Source: a virus. From it: DNA of 64,000 bases. A model generated the notes under the pieces. That model searched no databases. It saw only the letters and a program-made list of their open reading frames with translations, and was not told where the DNA came from. Numbering within the stretch: position 1 is the first letter of the stretch; each line of letters starts with the position of its first letter. Shown one piece after another: positions 7,736 through 14,949 of this stretch. Made by a program: the position numbers and the translations under genes. The DNA is taken from IMG/VR virus record IMGVR_UViG_3300049215_000686, positions 62,001 to 126,000 of that record; one strand, written 5' to 3'.

Positions 7736-7914
7736 AAATCACTTTTCCGAATTGAAATCGCCTGCATCCGTCCTTGATAAACTCGTAAAGTCCGGTTCCA
7801 ATAACTCACGATCAAGGAAATCAGTTCGTCACTTTCTCCAAGAACTTTTTGAATTTCGAAATCAATATCGAGACAACTCATGTGTCGATAAAGATGGCCA
7901 GATTTAATTTTCAT
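7642..7914 (-). CDS. Conserved-looking hypothetical phage protein
   Basis: A 90-aa protein whose first ~66 residues (MKIKSGHLYRHMSCLDIDFE, then SYWNRTLRVYQG) look like a globular domain with conserved YRH, CLD and YWNR motifs. Function unknown. The start overlaps the stop of the upstream basic protein gene. The last ~30 residues overlap the downstream gene in another frame and look less protein-like. Confidence 0.6.
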   Translation of the reverse strand: MKIKSGHLYRHMSCLDIDFEIQKVLGESDELISLIVSYWNRTLRVYQGRMQAISIRKSDLWKWTKVSKSNSSQLAIEPKTGFMNTENTCS

Positions 7915-8104
7915 TTTTTGGCTTCCATCGCGTCTTTCGATACCGTTTCCAAGATCTCCGAGACCTAGACCATCCTCGCTTTGAATTTTCTCCTCGATTC
8001 GGCGGACAAATAGGGCATCGAAGTTTTACCCGCGAAGCCTTCTTATAAACCGCGCTATTGGTCGTTCCCGTTAATTCGTTATGATTTCGTCTTTTATCAC
8101 CCAT
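7904..8104 (-). CDS. Small basic protein with a CxxC pair
   Basis: A 66-aa protein, very rich in Arg and Lys, with one CPIC motif and no second Cys pair. GGGAGG lies about 11 nt upstream of ATG 8104. It heads a three-gene run (8104 to 7508) between tRNA-Lys and tRNA-Tyr. A nucleic-acid-binding role is plausible from the charge. Confidence 0.55.
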   Translation of the reverse strand: MGDKRRNHNELTGTTNSAVYKKASRVKLRCPICPPNRGENSKRGWSRSRRSWKRYRKTRWKPKNEN

Positions 8105-8161
8105 TGCATGAATCCTCCCTAGTGGAAGGTCATGCGTCCTCGAATGTGCTTCATAATTTTT

Positions 8162-8236
8162 TGGTGGGGCCGAAGAGAATCGAACTCTTTCCTGGCAGAT
8201 TAAAAGTCTGCGGTGCCGCCTTTACACCACGACCCC
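8162..8236 (-). tRNA. tRNA-Lys (TTT)
   Basis: Acceptor GGGGTCG/CGGCCCC, anticodon arm GCAGA-CTTTTAA-TCTGC giving TTT, T loop TTCGATT, discriminator A, encoded CCA. Confidence 0.9.
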
Positions 8237-8240
8237 AATT

Positions 8241-8315
8241 TGGCGGGATCGCAGAGACTTGAACTCTGATACACGGATTAAGAGTCCGCTGTAATAGCCG
8301 TTATACGACGATCCC
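8241..8315 (-). tRNA. tRNA with CTT anticodon on an Asn-like body
   Basis: Acceptor GGGATCG/CGATCCC, discriminator G, encoded CCA. The anticodon arm GCGGA-CTCTTAA-TCCGT gives CTT (Lys). The arm differs from the E. coli tRNA-Asn arm (GCGGACTGTTAATCCGT) at one base, and G73 is the Asn discriminator, while Lys tRNAs usually have A73. It may be a Lys tRNA derived from Asn, or a tRNA charged ambiguously. Confidence 0.8.
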
Positions 8316-8368
8316 CAATTTTTCCTTTCGTTTTCGTTTGTGTCGTTTCATATCGTTCCTTTAAATTT

Positions 8369-8443
8369 TGGCTCCAGGGGCAGGTTACGCTCCTGCATAT
8401 GACGCGTTAACAGCGCGTTCCTTTACTAGTCAGGCACCCTGGA
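8369..8443 (-). tRNA. tRNA-Asn (GTT) with atypical T loop
   Basis: Acceptor TCCAGGG/CCCTGGA, G73 and encoded CCA as in E. coli tRNA-Asn; anticodon stem CGCG/CGCG with loop CTGTTAA giving GTT. The T arm is GCAGG-AGCGTAA-CCTGC, lacking the usual TTCRA. Its 5' 14 nt overlap the HNH gene on the same strand and provide that gene's stop codon. Confidence 0.8.
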
Positions 8444-8831
8444 ATATATCTTTTCTTAAGCCCCGAATCTTACACGAACTGAAAGTCCCTCTCGCCATCC
8501 CAACAATTTTACAAGCATCATGTTCTGAATGTCCTAATTCTATAAGTTCAAGAACCTTAATGAACTTTTCATCAGAAATAGTCCTGGCTTCGGACTGGGG
8601 AATATCTTTAAATCTCTCACTCAAGTCTTTCTTTGTTTTTTCTAAATGGCATGACCGACAAAGCACTTGACATTTTTTAAGTTCCGCGTCTCTTTTAGAT
8701 TGAGTCCAACTCCAAATACGTGAAGAAACTTTAGTTTTAGGATCAATATGATCTAATTCCAATTCTTGCCATGATCCACATTGAACACAAGGTCCCTTTG
8801 CATCAAACCATTCCTTACGTCTTCTCGCCAT
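8430..8831 (-). CDS. HNH endonuclease with C-terminal HTH-like tail
   Basis: A 133-aa protein: CVQC at about residues 15-18, ELDHIDP (HNH His-Asp), then CQVLCRSCHLEKTK, the classical Cys4-type HNH core. The C-terminal ~45 residues (GHSEHDACKIVGMARGTFSS) resemble a DNA-binding HTH. It is a likely homing endonuclease inserted in the tRNA cluster. The gene ends within tRNA-Asn, consistent with spread targeted to tRNA genes. Confidence 0.8.
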   Translation of the reverse strand: MARRRKEWFDAKGPCVQCGSWQELELDHIDPKTKVSSRIWSWTQSKRDAELKKCQVLCRSCHLEKTKKDLSERFKDIPQSEARTISDEKFIKVLELIELGHSEHDACKIVGMARGTFSSCKIRGLRKDIFQGA

Positions 8832-8876
8832 CCATTCCCTTTGATACTTTCAAAGGTACTCCCTTCTTTCTTCCCT

Positions 8877-8903
8877 GATCGGCATATATACAACATACCG
8901 ATC
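8877..8903. promoter_or_regulatory. Inverted repeat with -10-like core upstream of the HNH gene
   Basis: GATCGG (8877-8882) and CCGATC (8898-8903) flank a TATA-rich core (TATATAC). It lies about 46-72 nt upstream of the HNH start and next to the terminator of mini-ORF 2, so it may be the promoter/operator of the leftward HNH-tRNA unit. Confidence 0.4.
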
Positions 8904-8918
8904 GCCAAAAAACGAAAA

Positions 8919-8947
8919 CCCCGCTCAATCTTTTACGACTGGCGGGG
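8919..8947 (-). terminator. Rho-independent terminator after mini-ORF 2
   Basis: CCCCGC and GCGGGG pair across a 17-nt loop. On the minus strand the stem is followed by TTTTCGTTTTTT. Confidence 0.75.
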
Positions 8948-8976
8948 TTCTTAGAATCTTTTTTGTTTAAACAAAC

Positions 8977-9057
8977 TTACAAGAAAGATTTCACCCCGCG
9001 AGCCACCCAATTGGTCGCATTATTTTTAAAGTTATAGGCGAAATAATTCTTGTTCAT
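8977..9057 (-). CDS. Near-leaderless mini-ORF 2 (26 aa)
   Basis: Reads MNKNYFAYNFKNNATNWVAR followed by GVKSFL. The -10 box TATAAT (9067-9072, extended by GG) lies 9 nt before ATG, leaving a leader of about 3 nt, and a terminator follows about 30 nt after the stop. The layout matches mini-ORF 1 but the peptide is unrelated. It could be a small regulatory RNA rather than a gene. Confidence 0.45.
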   Translation of the reverse strand: MNKNYFAYNFKNNATNWVARGVKSFL

Positions 9058-9066
9058 ATATTTACT

Positions 9067-9074
9067 ATTATACC
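9067..9074 (-). promoter_or_regulatory. Extended -10 promoter of mini-ORF 2
   Basis: AAAAAAGGTATAATAG on the minus strand: a perfect TATAAT with GG directly upstream and no recognisable -35 box. It belongs to the GGTATAAT motif family seen repeatedly in this window. Confidence 0.55.
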
Positions 9075-9101
9075 TTTTTTTGCTAGATCGCAACTTTATT
9101 T

Positions 9102-9356
9102 TCACTTTTTTACAGCAGGTGACGGACTCGGAGCGGGAGCCGGCGACGCATTGGAAGCAACGGGCTTACTCCAGCAAACTTCTCCGCCCTTTGAAAGGTA
9201 ACAAATCACCTCAGTCGTTTCGCACCGAGAAAAACCAACCTTTTTATCTAACTGCAAACAAAACTTTCCCTGGATTACGGGCTTTTCTTCTTTCTTTGAT
9301 TCTTTTGCAAAGGCCAGCGAAGAAACCAACATCATTAAAAAAATCCATTTTCGCAT
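9102..9356 (-). CDS. Small secreted protein
   Basis: An 84-aa protein starting MRKWIFLMMLVSSLAFAKES: a clean signal peptide with an AFA-K cleavage site, then a short domain with four Cys residues and a Pro/Ala/Ser tail. The ATG at 9356 is chosen over 9371 because GAGAGAG lies 8 nt upstream. It is only 22 nt from the tmRNA 3' end. Periplasmic location is predicted; function unknown. Confidence 0.65.
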   Translation of the reverse strand: MRKWIFLMMLVSSLAFAKESKKEEKPVIQGKFCLQLDKKVGFSRCETTEVICYLSKGGEVCWSKPVASNASPAPAPSPSPAVKK

Positions 9357-9377
9357 AATGTTCTCTCTCATTCTAAA

Positions 9378-9800
9378 AATGGTGGAGGTGGGCGGAATTG
9401 AACCGCCGTCCAGAATCTTTCAGTCACCAAGTCATTCACACGCATATCTGGTTTTACGATCCAGCAATCAGGGTACGACCCGTTTTACCGAGTCTCCACC
9501 ACTTGGTTTATGTCCAAGAACAGGAGAGGCGTTTCCGCGTCCACCAGCCGCCAGTTTAACGTCTCGACGACCCGACGTTTTTGCCTTTCTTCTGTTTCTC
9601 GGCTCAGGCAGCCTCATTGTTTCCTAACCTAGGTCAGGCTACAAGGCGGAGATCAGCCTTACGGCTGAAATCCACGCGAACGACGTTGTCATTAGCATTT
9701 GTTGTTTGCATCTTTGTTTCCGGGGAATCCCCAAGGCAGCCTCATGCTCTGCCTGCGCGCACTCAATTTCCTCGTTATCCTGTCGAAACCTGTCACCCCC
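9378..9800 (-). ncRNA. ssrA: Phage-encoded tmRNA (ssrA)
   Basis: Transfer-messenger RNA for ribosome rescue. The 5' end GGGGGTGACAGGTTTCGAC and the 3' end with T arm GGCGG-TTCAATT-CCGCC and encoded CCA form the tRNA-like half (acceptor GGGGGTG/CACCTCC). The 423-nt length and pseudoknot-like repeats between are typical. The best tag frame is 9696-9634: ANDNVVRVDFSRKADLRLVA then TGA, 20 residues ending in LVA. Another frame (GCA AAC AAC AAA TGC TAA) would give only ANNKC and is less likely. Confidence 0.92.
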
Positions 9801-9810
9801 ACATTAAAAG

Positions 9811-10035
9811 TTATCCCTCTAATTCTAAATCAATTTCGGAGACCTTCTCTTTTGTTGCTTCATTGAGATGCCCCGCCCACTCGATTTCTTGCTTTAACCA
9901 AGGGTAAAGATATAGGCGAAAAAACGCAAGAACATCTCGACTCTTTGTTTGGGCCGCCTGATCATAAATCTCAATCAGTTTTTCTACCCGAATCGCCGCT
10001 TCACTCATCTCAATGATTTCGGTGAGAGCGCCCAT
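9811..10035 (-). CDS. Hypothetical helical protein upstream of tmRNA
   Basis: A 74-aa acidic helical protein (MGALTEIIEMSEAAIRVEKL). AAGGGG lies 8 nt before ATG 10035 and an extended -10 promoter lies about 36 nt upstream. Ten nt separate its stop from the tmRNA 5' end, so the tmRNA is probably co-transcribed and processed. No domain recognised. Confidence 0.6.
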   Translation of the reverse strand: MGALTEIIEMSEAAIRVEKLIEIYDQAAQTKSRDVLAFFRLYLYPWLKQEIEWAGHLNEATKEKVSEIDLELEG

Positions 10036-10070
10036 TTTATGGTCCCCTTATTTCGTTGATTCACAATGTT

Positions 10071-10078
10071 AATATACC
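10071..10078 (-). promoter_or_regulatory. Extended -10 promoter for 10035-9378
   Basis: The minus strand reads AAAATAGCCGTTTTGGTATA then TT. The AAAATAG block and TTTTGG-TATATT recur at 19117-19140 (AAAATAGGCGGTTTTGTATA then AT), suggesting one phage promoter family. Confidence 0.55.
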
Positions 10079-10158
10079 AAAACGGCTATTTTATAAGAGT
10101 TCCAGGCGTGTCCAACTTGACACATTGTATAAATTGGGCGTTGCGTTATTCTTGGGAT

Positions 10159-11670
10159 ATGAAGATCCAACGTCTTTTAATAATTTTGGTCAGTGGGTTC
10201 CTTATTGAGATCACGCTTTCGGCCTGTAATGCACCTACCGATGCGAACACTCAAACCAATGATTCTTCTCAATCTTCGACACAAGACGATGTTTCCAGCA
10301 GCCCTGGCAATTCAGCCGATCAAGGAAATTCACAATCTTCAAATGCAAATTCGAACTCAAGTAATTCCCCTAAAGGAAAAGGACCATCTCAGCCAGTCCC
10401 CAATCCTTCATCTACGGCTTCACCTTCCCCTACACCAACGCCGACTCCTACACCAACTCCTACGCCAACGAATTCAGCGCCGGTAATGAGCACTCTCAAT
10501 CAATCGGGAGCAGAAAATAGCGCATTGGTATTTAATTTGGTCGCCAACGATGCCGACAACGATCCTTTAACTTATTCTTGTGTGTCAAGTTGTCCTGCCG
10601 GGCTGACAGTTGATGGGCCGACCGGCAATGTGGAATGGACGCCTGCTTTTGGTACAGCCGGGACCTATCATGTCAACTTCGGAGTATCTGATGGAGTGAA
10701 CCCCCAAGTCACCCAGTCAGTCCAAATTACAATCGCTCACACCAATCGGCCCCCTGTCATTCAGCCGCTTACGTCTCAAAGCGTGAGTACTGGACAGACT
10801 TTAACCATCACTCCCGTTATTTCAGATCCAGACCAGGATGCCTTAACTTTAACCATGAATAACCCTCTGCCCGCCAACTCTGCTTTTAATGGTACTTCTT
10901 TCAGTTTTAGCCCCACCAACGCACAAGCCGGACAATATACCGTGACCTTTAATCTCAGCGATGGTGTTTTAACGACTTCTGAAAGAGTGACTATCACATC
11001 AAACTCGGTGAACATCGCGCCGCAAATGGCTTCGATCGCCAGCCAAAGTATTTCCCAACAACAGCCCATTACATTTGCCGTTTCCGCGACCGATGCGAAC
11101 AATGATCCGTTAGTCTACAGCAGCGCGAATCTTCCAGCAGGAGCGACTTTTGCTAATAATCAATTCTCTTGGACACCTTCTTGCGGACAAAACGGGACTT
11201 ATACGCCGACCTTTACGGTAACCGATACCGGAGGTTTGACGGATACAAAATCGCCCACAATCACGGTTTCAGCCAGCGACTATTACACAGTTACTTGGAA
11301 CTCCAACATTGCTCCCTCATTATCGGGAACAAACGGAAACTCGACAAATGCCTATGCGGGAATCGGGTTTTATCTCGGAGCAGGAGGACTGACCTATTCC
11401 TATGTTGCTGAATTCGATTGTAATAACAAGACATGGAATAAGGCATGGAATGCTGGAACAAGGACGCTTTCGGTAACAAATCCGTTTGGGAGTCTCGATC
11501 CCGGCAAACATTCCTTCTTGGTCTATGTTCAAGACTCTTGTGGAACGAAATATTACCGCTTCATTCAGGTCACGGGATATAACGGCAGTTTCTCGATTCA
11601 GAAATCAGACCAAGGAGCGACTTATTCAACCGCTGGACTTTGTGGTGGAGGCCATGTTTATCAGCATTAA
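10159..11670 (+). CDS. Lipoprotein with repeated Ig/cadherin-like domains
   Basis: A 503-aa protein starting MKIQRLLIILVSGFLIEITL then SAC: signal peptide with lipobox LSAC. A Ser/Asn and Pro-Thr linker (PTPTPT repeats) follows, then about three repeats of the type NxxPVxxxLxxQ...DxDNDPLTYS, characteristic of cadherin/Ig-like extracellular modules, and a Cys-rich C-terminus. The ATG at 10159 is chosen because the upstream extension to 10066 is not hydrophobic. Probably lipid-anchored on the host envelope or part of the virion; adhesion or superinfection exclusion is possible. Confidence 0.7.
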   Translation: MKIQRLLIILVSGFLIEITLSACNAPTDANTQTNDSSQSSTQDDVSSSPGNSADQGNSQSSNANSNSSNSPKGKGPSQPVPNPSSTASPSPTPTPTPTPTPTPTNSAPVMSTLNQSGAENSALVFNLVANDADNDPLTYSCVSSCPAGLTVDGPTGNVEWTPAFGTAGTYHVNFGVSDGVNPQVTQSVQITIAHTNRPPVIQPLTSQSVSTGQTLTITPVISDPDQDALTLTMNNPLPANSAFNGTSFSFSPTNAQAGQYTVTFNLSDGVLTTSERVTITSNSVNIAPQMASIASQSISQQQPITFAVSATDANNDPLVYSSANLPAGATFANNQFSWTPSCGQNGTYTPTFTVTDTGGLTDTKSPTITVSASDYYTVTWNSNIAPSLSGTNGNSTNAYAGIGFYLGAGGLTYSYVAEFDCNNKTWNKAWNAGTRTLSVTNPFGSLDPGKHSFLVYVQDSCGTKYYRFIQVTGYNGSFSIQKSDQGATYSTAGLCGGGHVYQH

Positions 11671-11675
11671 AAAAA

Positions 11676-11708
11676 GGCCAGATCGACTTCTTGCAAATCG
11701 ATCTGGCC
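11676..11708 (-). terminator. Strong hairpin, terminator on the minus strand
   Basis: GGCCAGATCGA and TCGATCTGGCC form a perfect 11-bp stem with an 11-nt loop. A T7 run follows on the minus strand; on plus there is no U tract, so the plus-strand lipoprotein would not be terminated classically. The 162-nt gap 11671-11832 also holds a smaller hairpin (TGAGCCGC/GCGGAACTCA, about 11728-11752) and no convincing gene. Confidence 0.55.
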
Positions 11709-11819
11709 CCGAGAGAGAGGAGTAGTATGAGCCGCTTCTTGCGGAACTCATCCACTCTGAGCGAGCAGCCATAAAAAAGCAAATGAAAAACTCTTATTTA
11801 AAGATATCAGACACAATGG

Positions 11820-11825
11820 TATTTT
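11820..11825 (+). promoter_or_regulatory. Extended -10 promoter giving a leaderless endonuclease mRNA
   Basis: GGTATTTTTAAAAAAATG: the TATTTT box preceded by GG ends 7 nt before ATG 11833, and no ribosome binding site fits in between, so the mRNA would be leaderless. Confidence 0.4.
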
Positions 11826-11832
11826 TAAAAAA

Positions 11833-13392
11833 ATGAAAGCAAATGAAATCCCAATTGGCACCCCTTTCGGAGACTGGATAACGCTAAGCGTCTATGATCC
11901 TGTCACGAAACGAATTCTTTGCCGTTGTGTTTGCCAAACGGTTAAATCGATATCTGCCGGATCTCTCATCAATAAAGACTCCACTGGATGTGGCTGTAAG
12001 GCCAAAGAAAAGCGCCGTCAAACTCGAATCAACCAAGGAGACTTTCAAGACTTAACCGGAAAACGTTTCGGTAACTGGTTAGTCCTTTCAAAATCAATAG
12101 CCCCCAATAAATATTGGGTTCAATGCGAAGGCTGCCAAAATGTAAAAAAAGAAGTTTGGGCAGGATCCTTACTTCAAGGAAAGTCAAAGGGCTGTAATAA
12201 GTGTGGGGTCAAGCAGTATCGAGAAACTATGAAGAAAAAGTACGGTGAAGAACATCCGCTTCGATTAAAGGAATTTAAGGAAAAACAAATTCAAACTAAT
12301 TTACAGCGCTATGAAAAAGAAAACCCGGCCCAAAATTCTATCATTAAAAAAAAGATGGAATCGACACTCTTTCTCCGTCACGGCGTAAAAAACGCAATGC
12401 AATGTCCTAAAATCAGACAAAAAGCCGAGCAAACAACTTTAGCAAAATATGGAGTAAAAAATATCCTTCAGTCCGAATCCGTTCGGGAAAAACTTCTTAA
12501 AGAATCTTCCCAAGGAGAAAAAGACATTCAAGCGTTCCTTCATTCTTTAAATATCCAAACCCACTCTAAAATTTGCCAAATAGGGGATAAAGTTCATCAA
12601 TTTGATCTTTATGATGATCAAACAAAAATCGCCATCGAATACAATGGAGAATACTGGCATAGCGAATCGGCAAAAAGAGGAAGGAATTACCATCAAGACA
12701 AAAACCGCGATGCAGAAACCCTCGGAATTCGACTTATTCACATTTTCGAATTGGAATGGAAATCAAAAAAAGAGCAGATTAAAGGATTCCTTAAAAGCGC
12801 ATTTGGTAAAAACGAAATTCGGATCTTTGCTCGAAAATGTGAAATCAAAAAAACAGAAAAAGAATCCGCCCGTGAGTTCTTAAATCAATATCATATTCAA
12901 GGAGCAGGTCCGGGAGGATTTCACTACGGGCTCTTCTATGATCAAGCCCTCATCGCAATTATGACGATTAGCAACCATCACCGAATCCCCCATGAAAAAA
13001 TCATGTCTCGCTGGTGTGTAAAAAATAACATCACAATAAGTGGCGGGCTCAGCCGTCTGATTGAATTTGCGATGCGAGATCTTAATATTACAGAAATTAC
13101 AACTTGGGCTGACTTACGCTGGAGTACCGGTAACGGTTATCTAAAATCCGGCTGGGAACTCATCTCAAGAATTCCTCCCGATTACTTTTATTATGACGCA
13201 TCTGCTCGGAAAATAATATCAAAACAAAGTAGGAGAAAATCAGCAGTCGGAACACCGCCAGGAATGACGGAAAGAGAACATGCCGTCCAAGATGGACTTC
13301 ATCGAATTTGGGATTGTGGCAAATTAAAACTTTGTTATCGCTTAAAAAATAAAAAAGGGACGCCAGATATTCCGGCGTCCCCAATCTATTAG
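11833..13392 (+). CDS. EDxHD/Vsr-like homing endonuclease
   Basis: A 519-aa protein with modular order: two N-terminal Cys-containing DNA-binding modules (DLTGKRFGNWLVL type, with CxxC pairs), repeated short motifs KYGVKNxxQS (NUMOD-like), a Vsr/PD-(D/E)XK-like nuclease core IAIEYNGEYWHSE...DxxRDAETLGIRLIHIFE, and an unidentified C-terminal domain. This matches I-Bth0305I/Hef-type phage homing endonucleases. It sits alone on the plus strand beside the capsid operon; its last 12 codons overlap the capsid terminator. Free-standing mobile gene by inference. Confidence 0.8.
   Translation: MKANEIPIGTPFGDWITLSVYDPVTKRILCRCVCQTVKSISAGSLINKDSTGCGCKAKEKRRQTRINQGDFQDLTGKRFGNWLVLSKSIAPNKYWVQCEGCQNVKKEVWAGSLLQGKSKGCNKCGVKQYRETMKKKYGEEHPLRLKEFKEKQIQTNLQRYEKENPAQNSIIKKKMESTLFLRHGVKNAMQCPKIRQKAEQTTLAKYGVKNILQSESVREKLLKESSQGEKDIQAFLHSLNIQTHSKICQIGDKVHQFDLYDDQTKIAIEYNGEYWHSESAKRGRNYHQDKNRDAETLGIRLIHIFELEWKSKKEQIKGFLKSAFGKNEIRIFARKCEIKKTEKESAREFLNQYHIQGAGPGGFHYGLFYDQALIAIMTISNHHRIPHEKIMSRWCVKNNITISGGLSRLIEFAMRDLNITEITTWADLRWSTGNGYLKSGWELISRIPPDYFYYDASARKIISKQSRRKSAVGTPPGMTEREHAVQDGLHRIWDCGKLKLCYRLKNKKGTPDIPASPIY
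13357..13381 (-). terminator. Terminator of the head-gene operon
   Basis: GGGACGCC/GGCGTCCC, 8-bp stem with a 9-nt loop, followed on the minus strand by a long T-rich run (TTTTTTATTTTTT). It lies 26 nt after the capsid stop and inside the 3' end of the convergent endonuclease gene. Confidence 0.85.
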
Positions 13393-13406
13393 AGAACAGA
13401 ATTCGC

Positions 13407-14921
13407 TTAGGCGACTCCGATGTTCTCGATGACGCCGCTCTTACGAGGGGCGAAGAGAATCAATGCGCCAGCAAGCCAGAGCAAGAATTCCTTAGCGGTA
13501 GAAATCGCCGCTAGATTGATTTTGAGCAGTGGGCTCAATTGTCTCCAAATCATCACTTCCGGACGCATATCCAGCATATAAGCCGAAGCAGCACCAGGAG
13601 CGCGATTTCCAAGATCCGTGAACAGCGTAGCGCTGCCGGTTCTTGCGACATAACCGATGAACAACGCCGAGCCAGTGCCCAAGTTGTTCGTGCGGTAAAC
13701 CGCGTAATGAGTCGGCTGATTGCCAGCAGACGGATCGGAGATCTTGAAGGTAACATTGTTACCATCCGTAGCGATCGTAACCGCTACAGAAGTAATGAAT
13801 GCAGCGCTTTCGCCCTGCTCATTCACCGAGGTAACGCTGTAGACGTAAACGTCACCAGCCTTCAATTTCGAACTAGCCGCAGTCTGATCCATGCTGTTTC
13901 CAGAACCCGCAGCGACCGAAGCCGCAGCAGCGTTCTTGAGGTCAGCAGGAGCGCCAGGCACACCCATACGATCCGGATTCGCCTTGGTTCCCTGTTTTTG
14001 TTTCAGGAACACGTTCGGACGAAGTTGAATTCCTCCAGCCGTGGTCACCATCTCGCGAACGATATAACCCGCACGGCCACTTTCGACGCCGAGTTGGTTT
14101 ACGCGTTCTTTTGGATAGAACTGCTTAATGAAATCCGACAACTGCTTCGGAGGAAGGTGCAATTCCGAAGGGCGACCGAAGTTCTCAACCAACACGTTGG
14201 CTTCGAATTCGATATCGCTTTCGTTCAGAATGTCCCCATCTTTCGAAAGGATTACGGTCTGACTTCCGCCGTATCCATCAAAAGCGCGGGCCTGAGCAGC
14301 GAAATCACCATCGCCAGAACGGATCTGTTGCTCGATACCATTCAGGTTAAGATTCTGCATCTTGATCGGGATCGCAGCGACCAATCCATCGAACTTACCG
14401 GCGTTGCTGTAATCAGCATTACCTTTGTAAAGTTCGCGCTCAAGTTTCTCAAGCATCCAAAGCGTCCCGTTCTGGGTCTCAAGCGACTCGATGTCATTGC
14501 CGAAATTCTGGCGAACCAGAGTTGCAGCAAGCGAAACACCACGTCGGGTCGAGAAGAACATGACCTTTTGTGCATGCCGATTATACTCGGCGTCGTTCAT
14601 CACAGGCGAGCCGCTTTCAGGGATGTATGGCGAGCCACCATCACCGTAGGCGGTCGTGCGAACATATTGCTCAGCGAGCGAATATGCGCGATCTTGGCTA
14701 ATTGACGGCCACATGACCAAATTCGTCGCATCGTAAGTCACGCTTTTAAGCGTTCCATCAATGCTTTCCACACCCAAAGCACCACCACCCACCAATTGGG
14801 TAGGAGCACCAAGATAGCCATGACCCACCTGAAGAGTCTTTAACAACTCCTCACCCTGGTTCGAGTCCATCGCTTGCGATGCACCGGCTCCGATTTCTAC
14901 TGAAAAAAGATCATCAAACAT
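13407..14921 (-). CDS. Major capsid protein
   Basis: A 504-aa protein, the last gene of the head operon and the one with the best ribosome binding site (AGGAGGAAAACGTAA-ATG), as expected for a highly expressed virion protein. The N-terminal part (WPSISQDRAYSLAEQYVRTT, and FFSTRRGVSLAATLVRQNFG further on) resembles HK97-fold major head proteins of large siphoviruses. A C-terminal region (about residues 350-440; VYVYSVTSVNEQGESAAF) looks like an inserted fibronectin/Ig-like domain, probably displayed on the capsid. Assignment rests on motif feel and position between scaffold-like protein and terminator. Confidence 0.8.
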   Translation of the reverse strand: MFDDLFSVEIGAGASQAMDSNQGEELLKTLQVGHGYLGAPTQLVGGGALGVESIDGTLKSVTYDATNLVMWPSISQDRAYSLAEQYVRTTAYGDGGSPYIPESGSPVMNDAEYNRHAQKVMFFSTRRGVSLAATLVRQNFGNDIESLETQNGTLWMLEKLERELYKGNADYSNAGKFDGLVAAIPIKMQNLNLNGIEQQIRSGDGDFAAQARAFDGYGGSQTVILSKDGDILNESDIEFEANVLVENFGRPSELHLPPKQLSDFIKQFYPKERVNQLGVESGRAGYIVREMVTTAGGIQLRPNVFLKQKQGTKANPDRMGVPGAPADLKNAAAASVAAGSGNSMDQTAASSKLKAGDVYVYSVTSVNEQGESAAFITSVAVTIATDGNNVTFKISDPSAGNQPTHYAVYRTNNLGTGSALFIGYVARTGSATLFTDLGNRAPGAASAYMLDMRPEVMIWRQLSPLLKINLAAISTAKEFLLWLAGALILFAPRKSGVIENIGVA

Positions 14922-14949
14922 TTACGTTTTCCTCCTGATCTCGGCCCGG

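Noticed and set aside
10066-10158. Upstream extension of the lipoprotein gene to ATG 10066
   Set aside because: The extension destroys the signal peptide position and starts within the minus-strand promoter.
11570-11782. A 70-codon minus-strand frame across the lipoprotein end
   Set aside because: It passes through a strong terminator hairpin and has no ribosome binding site.
13539-14705. A 388-codon plus-strand frame antisense to the capsid gene
   Set aside because: It mirrors the capsid gene, has no ribosome binding site, and its composition (Arg/Ser/Ile-rich) is what an antisense frame gives.
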